59,251 nt of DNA from Paraglaciecola chathamensis S18K6 (lineage in GTDB: Bacteria; Pseudomonadota; Gammaproteobacteria; Enterobacterales; Alteromonadaceae): assembly GCA_000314955.1 (NCBI GenBank), contig BAEM01000038.1:1-59251 (forward strand), given 5' to 3'. A program made the position numbers and the translations under genes. Below are positions 19,496 to 28,851 of this stretch, one piece after another (the first letter of the stretch is position 1; each line of letters starts with the position of its first letter). The notes below the pieces were generated by a model. The model did not search any database. It was not told the DNA's origin and saw nothing but the letters and a program-made list of their open reading frames with translations.

Positions 19496-21181
19496 TTACA
19501 GGTTTCCTTTCTTCAGCTCTTCAACAGCAAAGTTAGCCGCTCTGGCGGTCAATGCCATATAAGTCAGTGATGGGTTCACGCAAGATGCAGAGGTCATACA
19601 AGCACCATCAGTCACAAATACGTTCAGGGCATCCCACACTTGGTTATTGCCATTTAAAACGGAGGTTTTAGGATCACGGCCCATACGTGCTGTGCCCATT
19701 TCGTGTATGCCTTGACCAGGGAAATAATTGCCGTCATAACCTTGTACGTTCTTCATGCCTGCTGCTTCGAACATGTCAATCGCATCTTGCATCATGTCTT
19801 TGCGCATGCGTTTTTCGTTGTCTTTTATCTCAACGTCCATGGCCAGTACAGGCAAGCCCCATTTATCGCGCTTGGTTTTATCGAGGAAAATTCGATTGCT
19901 GTGATCAGGCAACATTTCACCAAATGCCGTCATACCTATCTGCCATGAACCTGGTTCACTGATCGCATTCTTTAAGTCAGCACCTATGCCCATTTCGGCC
20001 ACATCACGTCCCCAGCCTTGGCGACTAGCAGAGCCTTGATAACCAAAACCGCGCACATAATCACGCTTATCGTCACCCCAGTTACGAAAACGTGGCACGT
20101 AAAAGCCGCTTGGGCGTCGCCCGTAGTAATACTTGTCGTCGTATCCCTCAACCATGGCATGAGCGCCAATTCTAAAGTGGTGATCCATTACGTTGTGACC
20201 AAGCTCACCACTGCTGCTGCCCAAGCCCCCTTGCCAAATATCGGTAGCAGAGTTCATCAGTAGCCAGGTCGAATTGAATGATGAGGCATTCACGAACAGT
20301 ATTTTGCTGGTGAATTCATACGTCTCATTAGTTTCGGCATCGATAATCGCCACACCCTTGGCACGTTTTTTATCTTTATCGTACAAAATCTCGGTCACGA
20401 TAGAATAAGGTCGTACGGTCAAGTTACCGGTTTTAACGGCTGCAGGAAGCGTCGATGACTGGGTACTGAAATACCCACCAAAAGGACATCCCAACCAGCA
20501 TTTATTTCGGTACTGACAATTTGTGCGGCCTTCTTTCGGCTTTGGCTCGGTCATGTTTGAGGTACGGCCCGGAATTAAGTGACGTTGCCCTTTAAAGGTT
20601 TTCTGAATCCTTGCTGCCACATCTTTTTCAACGCAGTTAAGAGGCATCGGCATTTGGTACTCACCGTCGGGCAATACATCTAAGCCGTCTTTGCTGCCAC
20701 TGATGCCAGCGAAGCGCTCTACGTAGTCATACCAAGGTGACACATCTTCATAGCGAATAGGCCAATCAACAGCGATACCTTCTTTGGCGTTGGCTAAAAA
20801 GTCTTCTTTATTCAATCGGTAACTTTGACGACCCCAAGTAAGTGAGCGCCCGCCCATGTGATAACCACGAAACCAATCGAAGCGCTTTTCTTCCACGTAA
20901 GGGCTATCTTTTTCATTCGCCCACATACCAAGCGTTGGCTCATTAAGGGGATAATCGCGCTTTAACACCGGATAATTTTCAATCATTTCCTGCGTACGCT
21001 CGCCGCGATGAGGGTAATCCCACGCTTCCTTATGGGCATTCGTGTAGTCTTTAACATGCTCAATGTTTCTGCCTCTTTCTAGCATTAACACTTTAAGCCC
21101 TTTTTCGGTTAACTCTTTTGCCGCCCAACCACCGCTGATACCTGAGCCAACAACGATTGCGTCGTAATGATTATTTGCCAT
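19496..21181 (-). CDS. GMC-family FAD dehydrogenase (sugar 3-dehydrogenase-like)
   Basis: The 561-residue protein starts with an FAD-binding V-V-G-S-G-I-S-G-G near residue 10. It contains the Cys-rich segment N-K-C-W-L-G-C-P-F-G-G and the C-terminal H-E-M-G-T-A-R-M-G with the active-site His, plus a later N-P-S-L-T-Y-M-A. It lacks its own signal peptide, as expected if it is exported with the adjacent subunit. Homologous enzymes oxidise gluconate or the C3 hydroxyl of glucosides. With DUF1080 and TIM-barrel genes in the operon, 3-keto-glycoside formation is the likeliest role. Confidence 0.87.
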   Translation of the reverse strand: MANNHYDAIVVGSGISGGWAAKELTEKGLKVLMLERGRNIEHVKDYTNAHKEAWDYPHRGERTQEMIENYPVLKRDYPLNEPTLGMWANEKDSPYVEEKRFDWFRGYHMGGRSLTWGRQSYRLNKEDFLANAKEGIAVDWPIRYEDVSPWYDYVERFAGISGSKDGLDVLPDGEYQMPMPLNCVEKDVAARIQKTFKGQRHLIPGRTSNMTEPKPKEGRTNCQYRNKCWLGCPFGGYFSTQSSTLPAAVKTGNLTVRPYSIVTEILYDKDKKRAKGVAIIDAETNETYEFTSKILFVNASSFNSTWLLMNSATDIWQGGLGSSSGELGHNVMDHHFRIGAHAMVEGYDDKYYYGRRPSGFYVPRFRNWGDDKRDYVRGFGYQGSASRQGWGRDVAEMGIGADLKNAISEPGSWQIGMTAFGEMLPDHSNRIFLDKTKRDKWGLPVLAMDVEIKDNEKRMRKDMMQDAIDMFEAAGMKNVQGYDGNYFPGQGIHEMGTARMGRDPKTSVLNGNNQVWDALNVFVTDGACMTSASCVNPSLTYMALTARAANFAVEELKKGNL

Positions 21182-21255
21182 TTTTGGTCCCTAACTTCTT
21201 GTTGCGTGATGTCTAATGTGTGCTGCGTTGCGATAAAAAACGCGTAGATAAAAAG

Positions 21256-22170
21256 TCACACATCACAGATATGAATTGCTTCACGTAGCGATTCGATTTT
21301 GCCTGTTTTGGTTTCTGCAGCAGGAATAAATTCCTGTGCGAGGTATCCGGTAAAGCCCACATCCCTAATTGCTCGGGCAATGGCTGGATAATAAAGCTCT
21401 TGGTTATCTCCAATTTCATGGCGCCCCGGCACACCTGCAGTGTGATAGTGGCCAAAATACTGATGGTTATCTTCAATGGTGCGAATAATATCGCCTTCAT
21501 TCACCTGCATATGGTAGATGTCATACAGTAGCTTGAAATGCTCTGAGCCAAGCGCTTTACACAAATCGACTCCCCACTTTGAGCTATCAGCCATATAGTC
21601 TGGGTGATCAACACGGCTGTTAAACAGCTCCATTTGTATCACCACACCTTTTTGTTCAGCGTAGGGCAGAATACGCTTAAGGCCCGCAACAGCGTTTTTA
21701 AGGCCTTGTTCTTTACTCATCCCCCGAGCATTACCACTAAAACAAATAAGATTTTTGTAACCCGCCTCGGCCACTAAGTCGATGTGCTTTAGGTAGCGTT
21801 GTTCAAGCTCATCGTGAAATTCAGGGTGAATAAAACCATCGACTAGGTTTAGCTCAGCCCCGTTACACATGGATGAGTCAATGCCATAGCGTTTGAGGAT
21901 CGGCCAACCTTCAGGACCAATTAAATCGATGGCCGAAAAGCCCAGCGATTTCACCACTTGGCAAAGCTCTTCAATCGATAAATCCCCGTAGGTCCAGCGG
22001 GCCACCGAATGATTAATATTGCCTTTAAATCTGGGCACCGCATCTTTGCTGGCATTCGCTGGCGCTTGGTTATTTGCGCTAGAAGCACAACCACTGACCA
22101 CGGTACTGGCTGCTAGCGCGGCGCTGCTAAGCGCCATGCCCTTGAGCATATTTCGACGAGAGTTACTCAT
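21256..22170 (-). CDS. TIM-barrel sugar isomerase, hydroxypyruvate isomerase-like, exported lipoprotein
   Basis: I place the start at 22170 (304 residues), where it overlaps the preceding MFS stop by 8 nt. An earlier start at 22221 is possible. The leader carries N-S-R-R-N-M-L-K (twin-arginine-like) and a lipobox V-S-G-C. The body is an AP-endonuclease-2/xylose isomerase-like barrel with G-Y-K-N-L-I-C-F-S-G, L-L-Y-D-I-Y-H-M-Q and G-Y-L-A-Q-E-F. Members isomerise sugars or split 3-keto-glycosides. Here it would act outside the cytoplasm beside the GMC enzyme. Confidence 0.82.
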   Translation of the reverse strand: MSNSRRNMLKGMALSSAALAASTVVSGCASSANNQAPANASKDAVPRFKGNINHSVARWTYGDLSIEELCQVVKSLGFSAIDLIGPEGWPILKRYGIDSSMCNGAELNLVDGFIHPEFHDELEQRYLKHIDLVAEAGYKNLICFSGNARGMSKEQGLKNAVAGLKRILPYAEQKGVVIQMELFNSRVDHPDYMADSSKWGVDLCKALGSEHFKLLYDIYHMQVNEGDIIRTIEDNHQYFGHYHTAGVPGRHEIGDNQELYYPAIARAIRDVGFTGYLAQEFIPAAETKTGKIESLREAIHICDV

Positions 22171-23383
22171 TAGCTGACACCTTTTCGCCTTTGAAAGTAA
22201 ACATGAAAATAACAAATACACCTAAAGCGAAGGCCGCAGGGAACAACCAAATATCAAACCAAGCATGGCCTGTACCCGTTGTGTATTTATCGGTTATTTG
22301 CCCAGCGACCCAGAAGCCAATAAGCATGCCCACGCCGTAAGTGGCTAATGTAATTAACCCCTGAGCGGCACTTTTCACTTTGTCACCGGCTTTTGAATCT
22401 GTGTAGATTTGCCCCGATACAAAGAAAAAGTCGTAACAGATCCCGTGCAGTGCAATCCCCACAAGTAATAACGCTACGCCTCCATCTGCATCGCCATAGG
22501 CGAACAATACATAACGTACCACCCAAGCTAGCATGCCAATTAATAAGGTAATTTTGATACCAAAGCGATTTAAGAAAACCGGTAGAGCCAACATGAATAA
22601 CACTTCTGACACTTGGCCTAGGGTCATTTTCCCTGTGGCGTTATCCACACCTATTTCAGTTAGAAACGGGTTCGCATTTTGGTAATAAAACGCCAACGGA
22701 ATACAAATTAAAACCGACGATAAAAAGAACACTAAAAAGTTTTTGTCTTTGAGTAAAGCCAGAGCGTCAAGTCCAAGTACGGCTTTTAAACCTACTTGCT
22801 CACCAGCACTTTTAGGGGGTGTTTTTGGTAACGTAAAGCTAAACAAGCCCAGTATCAATGATGCCACTGCGCACAGTAAAAACGTGTTGCGTAACATGCC
22901 ATCTTCAATGGCCTGCTTCGAATCCCATGAGAAGGCATAACTAATTGCTAAACCTGCCACTATCCAACCAACGGTTCCCCACACCCGAATTTTGCCAAAC
23001 TGTTTCGATGGGTTATCCATTTGCGCAAACGATACTGAGTTCACCAGCGCCAAGGTCGGCATATAAGCAATCATGTAACCCAACACAAAAGGATAGAAAG
23101 CGTCAAAATCAGCCGCTTGATATAAGCAGTACATTAATACTGCGCCGATAAGGTGCAGCACACCTAAAATACGTTCGGCATTAAAGTACCTATCTGCAAT
23201 CAGGCCAATCACAAACGGAGCAATGATCGCGCCCCAAGACTGGGTAGAAAAGGCCATGCCTATTTCGCCGCCCGTTGCTTGTAAGGTATTGGCCAAAAAC
23301 GTGCCCAGGGTCACAAACCAGCCACCCCAGATAAAAAACTGCAGAAACATCATCACGCTTAATCGCGTTGTTATCGTATTCAT
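22163..23383 (-). CDS. MFS transporter, nucleoside:H+ symporter (NupG/XapB) family
   Basis: The 406-residue protein has twelve predicted helices. Typical NHS-family segments include F-I-W-G-G-W-F-V-T-L-G, W-G-A-I-I-A-P-F-V-I-G and F-G-K-I-R-V-W-G-T-V-G-W. In marine and Bacteroidota sugar operons such proteins often carry sugars rather than nucleosides. The operon context suggests uptake of a glycoside or keto sugar. It overlaps the next gene by 8 nt. Confidence 0.8.
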   Translation of the reverse strand: MNTITTRLSVMMFLQFFIWGGWFVTLGTFLANTLQATGGEIGMAFSTQSWGAIIAPFVIGLIADRYFNAERILGVLHLIGAVLMYCLYQAADFDAFYPFVLGYMIAYMPTLALVNSVSFAQMDNPSKQFGKIRVWGTVGWIVAGLAISYAFSWDSKQAIEDGMLRNTFLLCAVASLILGLFSFTLPKTPPKSAGEQVGLKAVLGLDALALLKDKNFLVFFLSSVLICIPLAFYYQNANPFLTEIGVDNATGKMTLGQVSEVLFMLALPVFLNRFGIKITLLIGMLAWVVRYVLFAYGDADGGVALLLVGIALHGICYDFFFVSGQIYTDSKAGDKVKSAAQGLITLATYGVGMLIGFWVAGQITDKYTTGTGHAWFDIWLFPAAFALGVFVIFMFTFKGEKVSANE

Positions 23384-23448
23384 TTTCTAACCCTTGATTA
23401 TGGCACTGGCAAGTTTTTGTCCGCGCCGACTCATCATGTCCTTTGCTT

Positions 23449-23475
23449 CACTGACCGGCGATAGTCCAGTCAGTG
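23449..23475 (-). other. Intercistronic hairpin
   Basis: CACTGAC and GTCAGTG form a 7-bp stem with a 13-nt loop between the isomerase stop (23490) and the MFS start (23383). There is no T run, so it may stabilise or process the message rather than terminate it. Confidence 0.4.
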
Positions 23476-23489
23476 CAGCGCTTTACGCC

Positions 23490-24542
23490 TTATAGGCCCA
23501 AAATTTTGCGATTACGCTGTTGGTCGCTTTCTGCTCCGGCAAAGTCATCAAACGCACGCCCTGCGGGGGTAATAATATGATTTGCGATAAACGGTGCACC
23601 TTCGGCAGCGCCTTGGTTTGAGTCTTTCAAACAGCATTCCCACTCCAAAATCGCCCAACCATCAAACCCATACTGAGTTAATTTGCTGAATATTCCTTTG
23701 AAGTCGACTTGCCCGTCACCTAATGAACGAAAACGTCCAGGACGCTCTTTCCAATCCTGATAACCTCCGTACACACCTGAACGACCGTTAGGGTTAAACT
23801 CAGCATCTTTTACATGGAACATCTTAATGCGCTCATGGTACAAATCGATGAACTGTAAATAATCGAGCTGTTGTAAAACAAAGTGACTCGGGTCAAATAA
23901 AATATTGGCCCGTGGGTGGCCATTCACCGCATCCAAAAACATTTCAAATGAGGCACCGTCGTGCAAGTCTTCACCTGGGTGGATCTCGTAACATACATCG
24001 ACACCCGCTTCATCAAATGCATCTAAAATCGGTAACCAACGTTTCGCCAATTCAGCAAACCCTTGCTCAACTAGACCTGCAGGGCGCTGGGGCCAGGGGT
24101 AAGCCAAATGCCACAAAAATGCACCTGAGAAAGTAGCGTGAGCAGTGAGGCCAAGGCGCTGGCTTGCCTTTGCAGCCCACTTCATTTGCTGAATTGCCCA
24201 CTCAGTGCGCTCGGCTGGCTTGCCCCGTAACGCTTCAGGGGCGAAGTTATCGAACAGCTCGTCATATGCTGGGTGCACAGCCACCAATTGGCCTTGCAAA
24301 TGCGTAGAGAGCTCAGAAATTTGCACACCCGCCTTCTTACAAATCGCCATCACTTCATCACAGTATTCTTGACTGTTAGCCGCGCGTTCTAAATCGAAAA
24401 TAGCAGTGTCACCAGTAGGAACTTGTATTCCTTTATAACCTAGTGAAGCGGCCCATGTGGCGATAGATTCCAAATCGTTAAATGGCGCTTCATCACTCAT
24501 AAATTGGGCTAGAAATATTCCGGGGCCTTTGATTGCCGGCAT
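23490..24542 (-). CDS. Sugar phosphate isomerase/epimerase-family TIM barrel protein
   Basis: The start at 24542 is preferred over 24566 because AAGGAG stands 7 nt before it. The 350-residue cytoplasmic protein has the AP-endonuclease-2-like barrel, with metal-site segments Y-E-I-H-P-G-E-D, F-D-P-S-H and M-F-H-V-K-D-A-E. Family members isomerise or epimerise sugars or cleave keto-glycosides. It lies second in the operon after the Gfo/Idh/MocA gene. Confidence 0.83.
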   Translation of the reverse strand: MPAIKGPGIFLAQFMSDEAPFNDLESIATWAASLGYKGIQVPTGDTAIFDLERAANSQEYCDEVMAICKKAGVQISELSTHLQGQLVAVHPAYDELFDNFAPEALRGKPAERTEWAIQQMKWAAKASQRLGLTAHATFSGAFLWHLAYPWPQRPAGLVEQGFAELAKRWLPILDAFDEAGVDVCYEIHPGEDLHDGASFEMFLDAVNGHPRANILFDPSHFVLQQLDYLQFIDLYHERIKMFHVKDAEFNPNGRSGVYGGYQDWKERPGRFRSLGDGQVDFKGIFSKLTQYGFDGWAILEWECCLKDSNQGAAEGAPFIANHIITPAGRAFDDFAGAESDQQRNRKILGL

Positions 24543-24645
24543 TGCCTTCTCCTTAATTTTGCACATCGCTAAACCGTGATAGGTTTAGCTGTTATTCGCG
24601 CTTTAATGACCTAAAGATGCATTTAATCCGCGTGCTTTAATTGAT

Positions 24646-25827
24646 TCATTCGTTAGTACTTGGCACGTCATGCCACTTAATTTCACTGTCACTGCTGGCT
24701 AACATGGCGTCAATAAATGCCATTCCTCTCAATCCAGAGTCAATCCCAGGCACACCGGCAGCTTTGCCTAGTGCATTGGCATGGTGAGATGCGCCATCAG
24801 CGTCTGCGGCTTTAACCGCTTTGGCAAAGTAGCTGTACAAATTAGCCATAGCTTCTAAATAACCCTCTGGGTGGCCCCCTGGGGTACGGCAACGATCAGT
24901 TGCCTCGTCACATAAACCGGGCTGGCCCATCCCTGCACGCAGTACTTGAAAAGGTTCGCCTAAAGGACGATAGATGATCGAGTTAGGCTCCATTTGTTGC
25001 CACTCGATGCCGCCTTTATCACCGTATACTCGAATTTTTAAGGCGTTTTCTTCACCGGCACATACTTGACTTGCGATTAACACACCGCTTGCTCCGCCCT
25101 CTGTGCGGATAAGGGCAGCGCCGTCATCATCTAATCTGCGACCTTCAACATGGGTTTGTAATTCAGCACACAGTGACGTCACTTGTTGCCCAAGCACGAA
25201 CTCCACAAGGCCAAAAGCGTGGGTGCCAATATCGCCCATGCAGCCGCTGCCACCTGATTGCGCAGGATCAGTGCGCCAAGATGCTTGTTTATTGTGGCTT
25301 TCTTCGTTGGCTGACAACCATCCTTGAGGATACTCAACGTAAACTTTGCGAATAGTACCCAGTGCGCCACTTGACACCATATGTTGCGCTTGCCACACCA
25401 TGGGGTAGCCCAAATAGGTGTGCGCCAAGCCATATAACGCCGAACTATTTTTTAATGTGCTTTTTAAACGGCTTGCTTCTTCAAGTGAAATAGCCGCCGG
25501 CTTTTCACAAAATACGTGAAATCCCGCTTCAACAGCTGCAATAGAAATTGGCACGTGAAGATGGTTAGGCGTCACGATAATGAGCACTTGCATGCGCTCA
25601 TCTTCGGGTAATGCTTGCTCTGCTTTTAACAGCGCCTCCCAACTGGGATATGCTCGATTTTCATCTAAACCTAAGGCATCTGCGGTCCGTTGGTTGTTGC
25701 CTTCATCGCGACTAAATGCACCGCAAACCAATTCAATTTGACCATCAAGAGCCAAGGCGTGACGGTGCACAGCGCCGATAAAAGCCCCCTCGCCGCCGCC
25801 TACCATGCCCATACGTACTTTGTTCAT
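24646..25827 (-). CDS. Gfo/Idh/MocA-family NAD(P)-dependent sugar dehydrogenase
   Basis: The 393-residue protein starts best at 25827. It has a Rossmann G-M-V-G-G-G motif, E-K-P-A-A (dehydrogenase Lys in the E-K-P loop) and G-D-I-G-T-H-A. It would oxidise or reduce a sugar or sugar acid with NAD(P). It is the first gene of the seven-gene operon ending at 18057 and is controlled from the divergent region with operators at 25898 and 26060. A role in reducing the 3-keto sugar is one possibility. Confidence 0.85.
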   Translation of the reverse strand: MNKVRMGMVGGGEGAFIGAVHRHALALDGQIELVCGAFSRDEGNNQRTADALGLDENRAYPSWEALLKAEQALPEDERMQVLIIVTPNHLHVPISIAAVEAGFHVFCEKPAAISLEEASRLKSTLKNSSALYGLAHTYLGYPMVWQAQHMVSSGALGTIRKVYVEYPQGWLSANEESHNKQASWRTDPAQSGGSGCMGDIGTHAFGLVEFVLGQQVTSLCAELQTHVEGRRLDDDGAALIRTEGGASGVLIASQVCAGEENALKIRVYGDKGGIEWQQMEPNSIIYRPLGEPFQVLRAGMGQPGLCDEATDRCRTPGGHPEGYLEAMANLYSYFAKAVKAADADGASHHANALGKAAGVPGIDSGLRGMAFIDAMLASSDSEIKWHDVPSTNE

Positions 25828-25897
25828 TTTTGCCACCAAATCACTCCCATGCTGTTAAGGCCCACAGCCAATTGTTATACAAATGTACAATCTCGTT

Positions 25898-25917
25898 AAA
25901 ATGTAACGGGTTTCATT
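25898..25917. promoter_or_regulatory. LacI-type operator, Gfo/Idh operon side
   Basis: AAATGTAACGGGTTTCATTT is an imperfect palindrome 70 bp before the dehydrogenase start. It shares the arms AAATG/CATTT and the TAACGG core with the site at 26060-26079. The divergent LacI gene is the natural binder. Confidence 0.65.
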
Positions 25918-26059
25918 TGGTCATGTCAACTGAAAAAGGCAATAAGTATGACTTATTATCGACAATTGTTAATTTAACGTTGTCATAATGGTGTAATAAA
26001 GCTGTAAAGAAGATAAATTATCTAGCTTTTTCGTTTTAGTTCGGTATTATTTTTACATC

Positions 26060-26079
26060 AAATGCTAACGGTTACATTT
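26060..26079. promoter_or_regulatory. LacI-type operator, regulator side
   Basis: AAATGCTAACGGTTACATTT lies 36 bp before the LacI start. The palindrome extends by one base on each side (C and G). The pair flanking a 142-bp interval suits repression of both divergent promoters, possibly by looping. Confidence 0.68.
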
Positions 26080-26115
26080 GAACGTTATCCGCAAAGAGTT
26101 CGTTAAAAGGCCCAT

Positions 26116-27135
26116 ATGAGTAATATTCGTCAAGTAGCCAACATGGCAGGTGTTTCAGTAGCGACAGTGTCTAGAGCGCTGCAACAACCTGAGCGTGTTT
26201 CCCCTAAAACACGTAATAAGGTCATGCTTGCCGTAAACGAAGTGGGCTATAAACCAAATCTAATGGCAGTGAAGTTTCGCTCCGGCAAAACCCATAATTT
26301 AGTTGCCTTGGTGCCTACCGTAGCAAACGTGTTTTTTGCACGGGTTATAAGTGGAATGCAAATAGCTGCTGCTGAACGTGGTTACTCAATTTTACTCGCC
26401 AACACATTAGGTGATGCCAGTATCGAAGCGAATTACGCCAAGATGGTACAAACCTCTCAAGCGGATGGCCTTATTCAATTAAGAGCACATAACCCGTTTG
26501 ATGAATCCATTAACAAGCCAAATGAATTGTTGCCTATGGTAAATGTGTGTGAAGTGATGCATGACATTAACTGCCCCGTGGTAACCCTCGATAATCGCGC
26601 TGCAGCTAAAGCAATGACCATGCATTTAATTGCACAAGGTCATCGAAGAATAGCGCTTATCAAAGGCCCTCAGTCTAGTCCGCTGACGCGTGATCGTTTA
26701 GCAGGTTATCGTGATGCGTTAACCGAAGCAGGTTTAAAATTTGACGAATCCCTGCTCTACCCCGGTGATTTTACGCTGCAATCAGGTCATGACGCTGCGA
26801 CCAAGATTATTGCCAGTGAGCATCGCCCAACAGCGGTATTTTGTGAGAACGACGAAACCGCCATTGGGGCCATGCAGTGCTTTAAGCAAGCAGGCCTTAA
26901 CATTCCACAAGATGTCTCAATAGCGGGGTTTGATGACATTTCATTTTCCGCGTTTTGCGATCCACCACTGACGACCATCGCCCAGCCAGCGGAAGAGTTT
27001 GGCCAAAGTGCGGTGTCATTATTGATTGATTTACTCGAAGGCAAGATAACCAAAGCACCCAAAGTCATCATGCCATTTGAATTAGTTGTGCGTGCCAGTA
27101 CTGGGCCAGCGCCTAGCGCCCAAACAACTAGCTAA
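26116..27135 (+). CDS. LacI-family transcriptional regulator of the 3-keto-sugar operon
   Basis: The 339-residue protein has an N-terminal helix-turn-helix (N-I-R-Q-V-A-N-M-A-G-V-S) and a ribose-binding-like sensor domain. It is divergent from the seven-gene operon and 35 bp upstream of a TIM-barrel gene it probably shares a message with. Two matching palindromes lie between it and the operon. It most likely represses both units until an inducing sugar appears. The DNA-binding helix T-V-S-R-A-L suits TAACG-type operators. Confidence 0.87.
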   Translation: MSNIRQVANMAGVSVATVSRALQQPERVSPKTRNKVMLAVNEVGYKPNLMAVKFRSGKTHNLVALVPTVANVFFARVISGMQIAAAERGYSILLANTLGDASIEANYAKMVQTSQADGLIQLRAHNPFDESINKPNELLPMVNVCEVMHDINCPVVTLDNRAAAKAMTMHLIAQGHRRIALIKGPQSSPLTRDRLAGYRDALTEAGLKFDESLLYPGDFTLQSGHDAATKIIASEHRPTAVFCENDETAIGAMQCFKQAGLNIPQDVSIAGFDDISFSAFCDPPLTTIAQPAEEFGQSAVSLLIDLLEGKITKAPKVIMPFELVVRASTGPAPSAQTTS

Positions 27136-27170
27136 TACTTCATCCACACGTATTCACTCGGAGAATAAAC

Positions 27171-28073
27171 ATGAAAAACACCGCTCGCAGCGTATCTTGT
27201 TCCGATACGTTAAATTTCGATTTGGCTCAGCAAAAAGGGCGTCGTCGTTTCATTAAGCTCAGCGCGGCTGCCATGGGGCTCGCCGCCATGCCCGTATCAA
27301 TTGCTTTTGCCGCGAATAAGCTCACCACACCAGCCGCAGTTGGCCTACAACTGTATACCCTGCGAGATATGATGACAGTAAGCTTACCCGCTACATTAAA
27401 GTTAGTGGCCGCTGTGGGTTATAAAGAATTAGAATTTGCAGGCTACTTCGGACATAAAGCCAGTGAAGTTAACACCATTTTGCGCAACGAAGGATTAACC
27501 GCTCCTTCTGGGCATATTGGCCTTGCTGAATTTGATAAAGGCGTCAATAGTGTCATCGACCACGCTTTGGAAGTCGGCCATCAATACGTTGTTATTCCGT
27601 ATTTGACTGAAGAACAAAGAGGAACAGGCATTGACGTATACAAAAAATTAGCAGAGCGCTGTAATGTTATTGGTGAAGCATGTAACAAAGCGGGACTGCA
27701 ATTGGCTTATCACAACCATGCGTTTGAGTTTGAAATGCGTGACGGTCAATTACCTTACGACGTGCTACTTAACGAAACAGACAAAAATTTGATGTCCATG
27801 GAAATGGATTTATTTTGGATGTTCAAAGCCAACAAAGACCCTCTCAGCTACTTCAAGCAACATCCAGGTCGCTTTAAATTATGGCACGTAAAAGACATGG
27901 ACGAAGCAGGTAACTTCGCCGATGTAGGAACAGGAACAATAGATTTTGCGCCTATTTTCGCTCAATCTGCACTTTCAGGCGTTGAGCACAGATTTGTAGA
28001 ACGAGACAAAACAGACGATAAATTGAAAACTATTCAGCAAGGTTACAAGGCGATGTCTAAGCTCTTGGCCTAA
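27171..28073 (+). CDS. Exported sugar isomerase/lyase-like TIM barrel protein
   Basis: The 300-residue protein has a long leader with G-R-R-R-F-I-K-L (twin-arginine-like) before a hydrophobic stretch ending A-F-A. The AP-endonuclease-2-like barrel contains Y-H-N-H-A-F-E-F, E-M-D-L-F-W and L-W-H-V-K-D-M. It is the third protein of this fold in the cluster and the second with an export leader. Family members include keto-glycoside lyases and isomerases. It follows the LacI gene by 35 bp, with a good ribosome site (CTCGGAGAATAAAC). Confidence 0.82.
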   Translation: MKNTARSVSCSDTLNFDLAQQKGRRRFIKLSAAAMGLAAMPVSIAFAANKLTTPAAVGLQLYTLRDMMTVSLPATLKLVAAVGYKELEFAGYFGHKASEVNTILRNEGLTAPSGHIGLAEFDKGVNSVIDHALEVGHQYVVIPYLTEEQRGTGIDVYKKLAERCNVIGEACNKAGLQLAYHNHAFEFEMRDGQLPYDVLLNETDKNLMSMEMDLFWMFKANKDPLSYFKQHPGRFKLWHVKDMDEAGNFADVGTGTIDFAPIFAQSALSGVEHRFVERDKTDDKLKTIQQGYKAMSKLLA

Positions 28074-28112
28074 ACTGTCAGTACTGTATTTCACTTAAAG
28101 CAGTTTAATTAA

Positions 28113-28148
28113 CAAGTCGCAACGCCCGCACGCTGAGCGACTTTTTTA
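28113..28148 (+). terminator. Rho-independent terminator after the TIM-barrel gene
   Basis: AAGTCGC (28114-28120) pairs with GCGACTT (28137-28143) and is followed by a run of T. The loop is long (16 nt). It lies between two convergent genes. Confidence 0.65.
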
Positions 28149-28164
28149 TTGTTTAAAATCCATG

Positions 28165-28851
28165 TTAACGAACTTGGTATCGTGACCAATAGCGTCCGCT
28201 ATTGGCGATGTGCGCTTTCAGCGTTTTTAAGGTTTTACCAACATCGCGTTTTTCAAGGGTTTGCAGCAAGGTTCTATGCTCAGAAATACTTTGCTCAATA
28301 CGCCGTTTACTCAGTGTTAGACTAGCGTGAGCGACATGCAAAATGAGTCTGTTGCGCCGCCATAACTCTACGGCATTTTTATTGTAGTGGTCTTTATACA
28401 TAAGCCAATGAAACTGCGTGTCTAAATGACGGTATAGCGCATGAGCAGGCTCGGCGCTTAAGGCAACCTTTTCCATTGCCGATAGAATTTCTGACAATTC
28501 ATCGCGCTGCTCATCGCTGTGCTCTTCAACAAACCACTCCATCAAATAAGGGTCGAGCAGTTGCAATACTTCGAATACGTCTCGCGTATTAGTCGCTTCA
28601 AACTTTGTCACACTGGCGCCCGAATTTAGGGCAATGTTAACAAACCCTTCCCCTTGCAACTGTTTTAACGCTTCTCGGACAGGGTTGATGCTTGTGTTAT
28701 AACGCTCTGCTAACTGAGTAGTGACTAATCGATCGCCACTGACGAAAACGGCGTTGATAATGTCACTTAGCATTTTGCTATAAATGCTGTTTTGCTCGAC
28801 CAGTAATGGCGAGGTTAACACCTGTTTATTTGACACACTATTTTCACTCAT
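28165..28851 (-). CDS. GntR-family regulator with FCD sensor domain
   Basis: The 228-residue protein has a winged helix-turn-helix (T-Q-L-A-E-R-Y-N-T-S-I-N-P-V-R-E-A-L) and a C-terminal all-helical FCD domain with conserved His residues (H-L-D-T-Q-F-H near 145). FCD proteins sense organic acids or sugar acids. It stands divergent from the TBDR-sulfatase unit and probably regulates it. A palindrome TTAATTGTTAACAATTAA at 29341-29358 fits a GntR-type site. Confidence 0.85.
   Translation of the reverse strand: MSENSVSNKQVLTSPLLVEQNSIYSKMLSDIINAVFVSGDRLVTTQLAERYNTSINPVREALKQLQGEGFVNIALNSGASVTKFEATNTRDVFEVLQLLDPYLMEWFVEEHSDEQRDELSEILSAMEKVALSAEPAHALYRHLDTQFHWLMYKDHYNKNAVELWRRNRLILHVAHASLTLSKRRIEQSISEHRTLLQTLEKRDVGKTLKTLKAHIANSGRYWSRYQVR

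Noticed and set aside
19687-20263. Plus-strand frames within the GMC dehydrogenase gene
   Set aside because: They are shadows of a 561-codon frame with clear FAD and active-site motifs.
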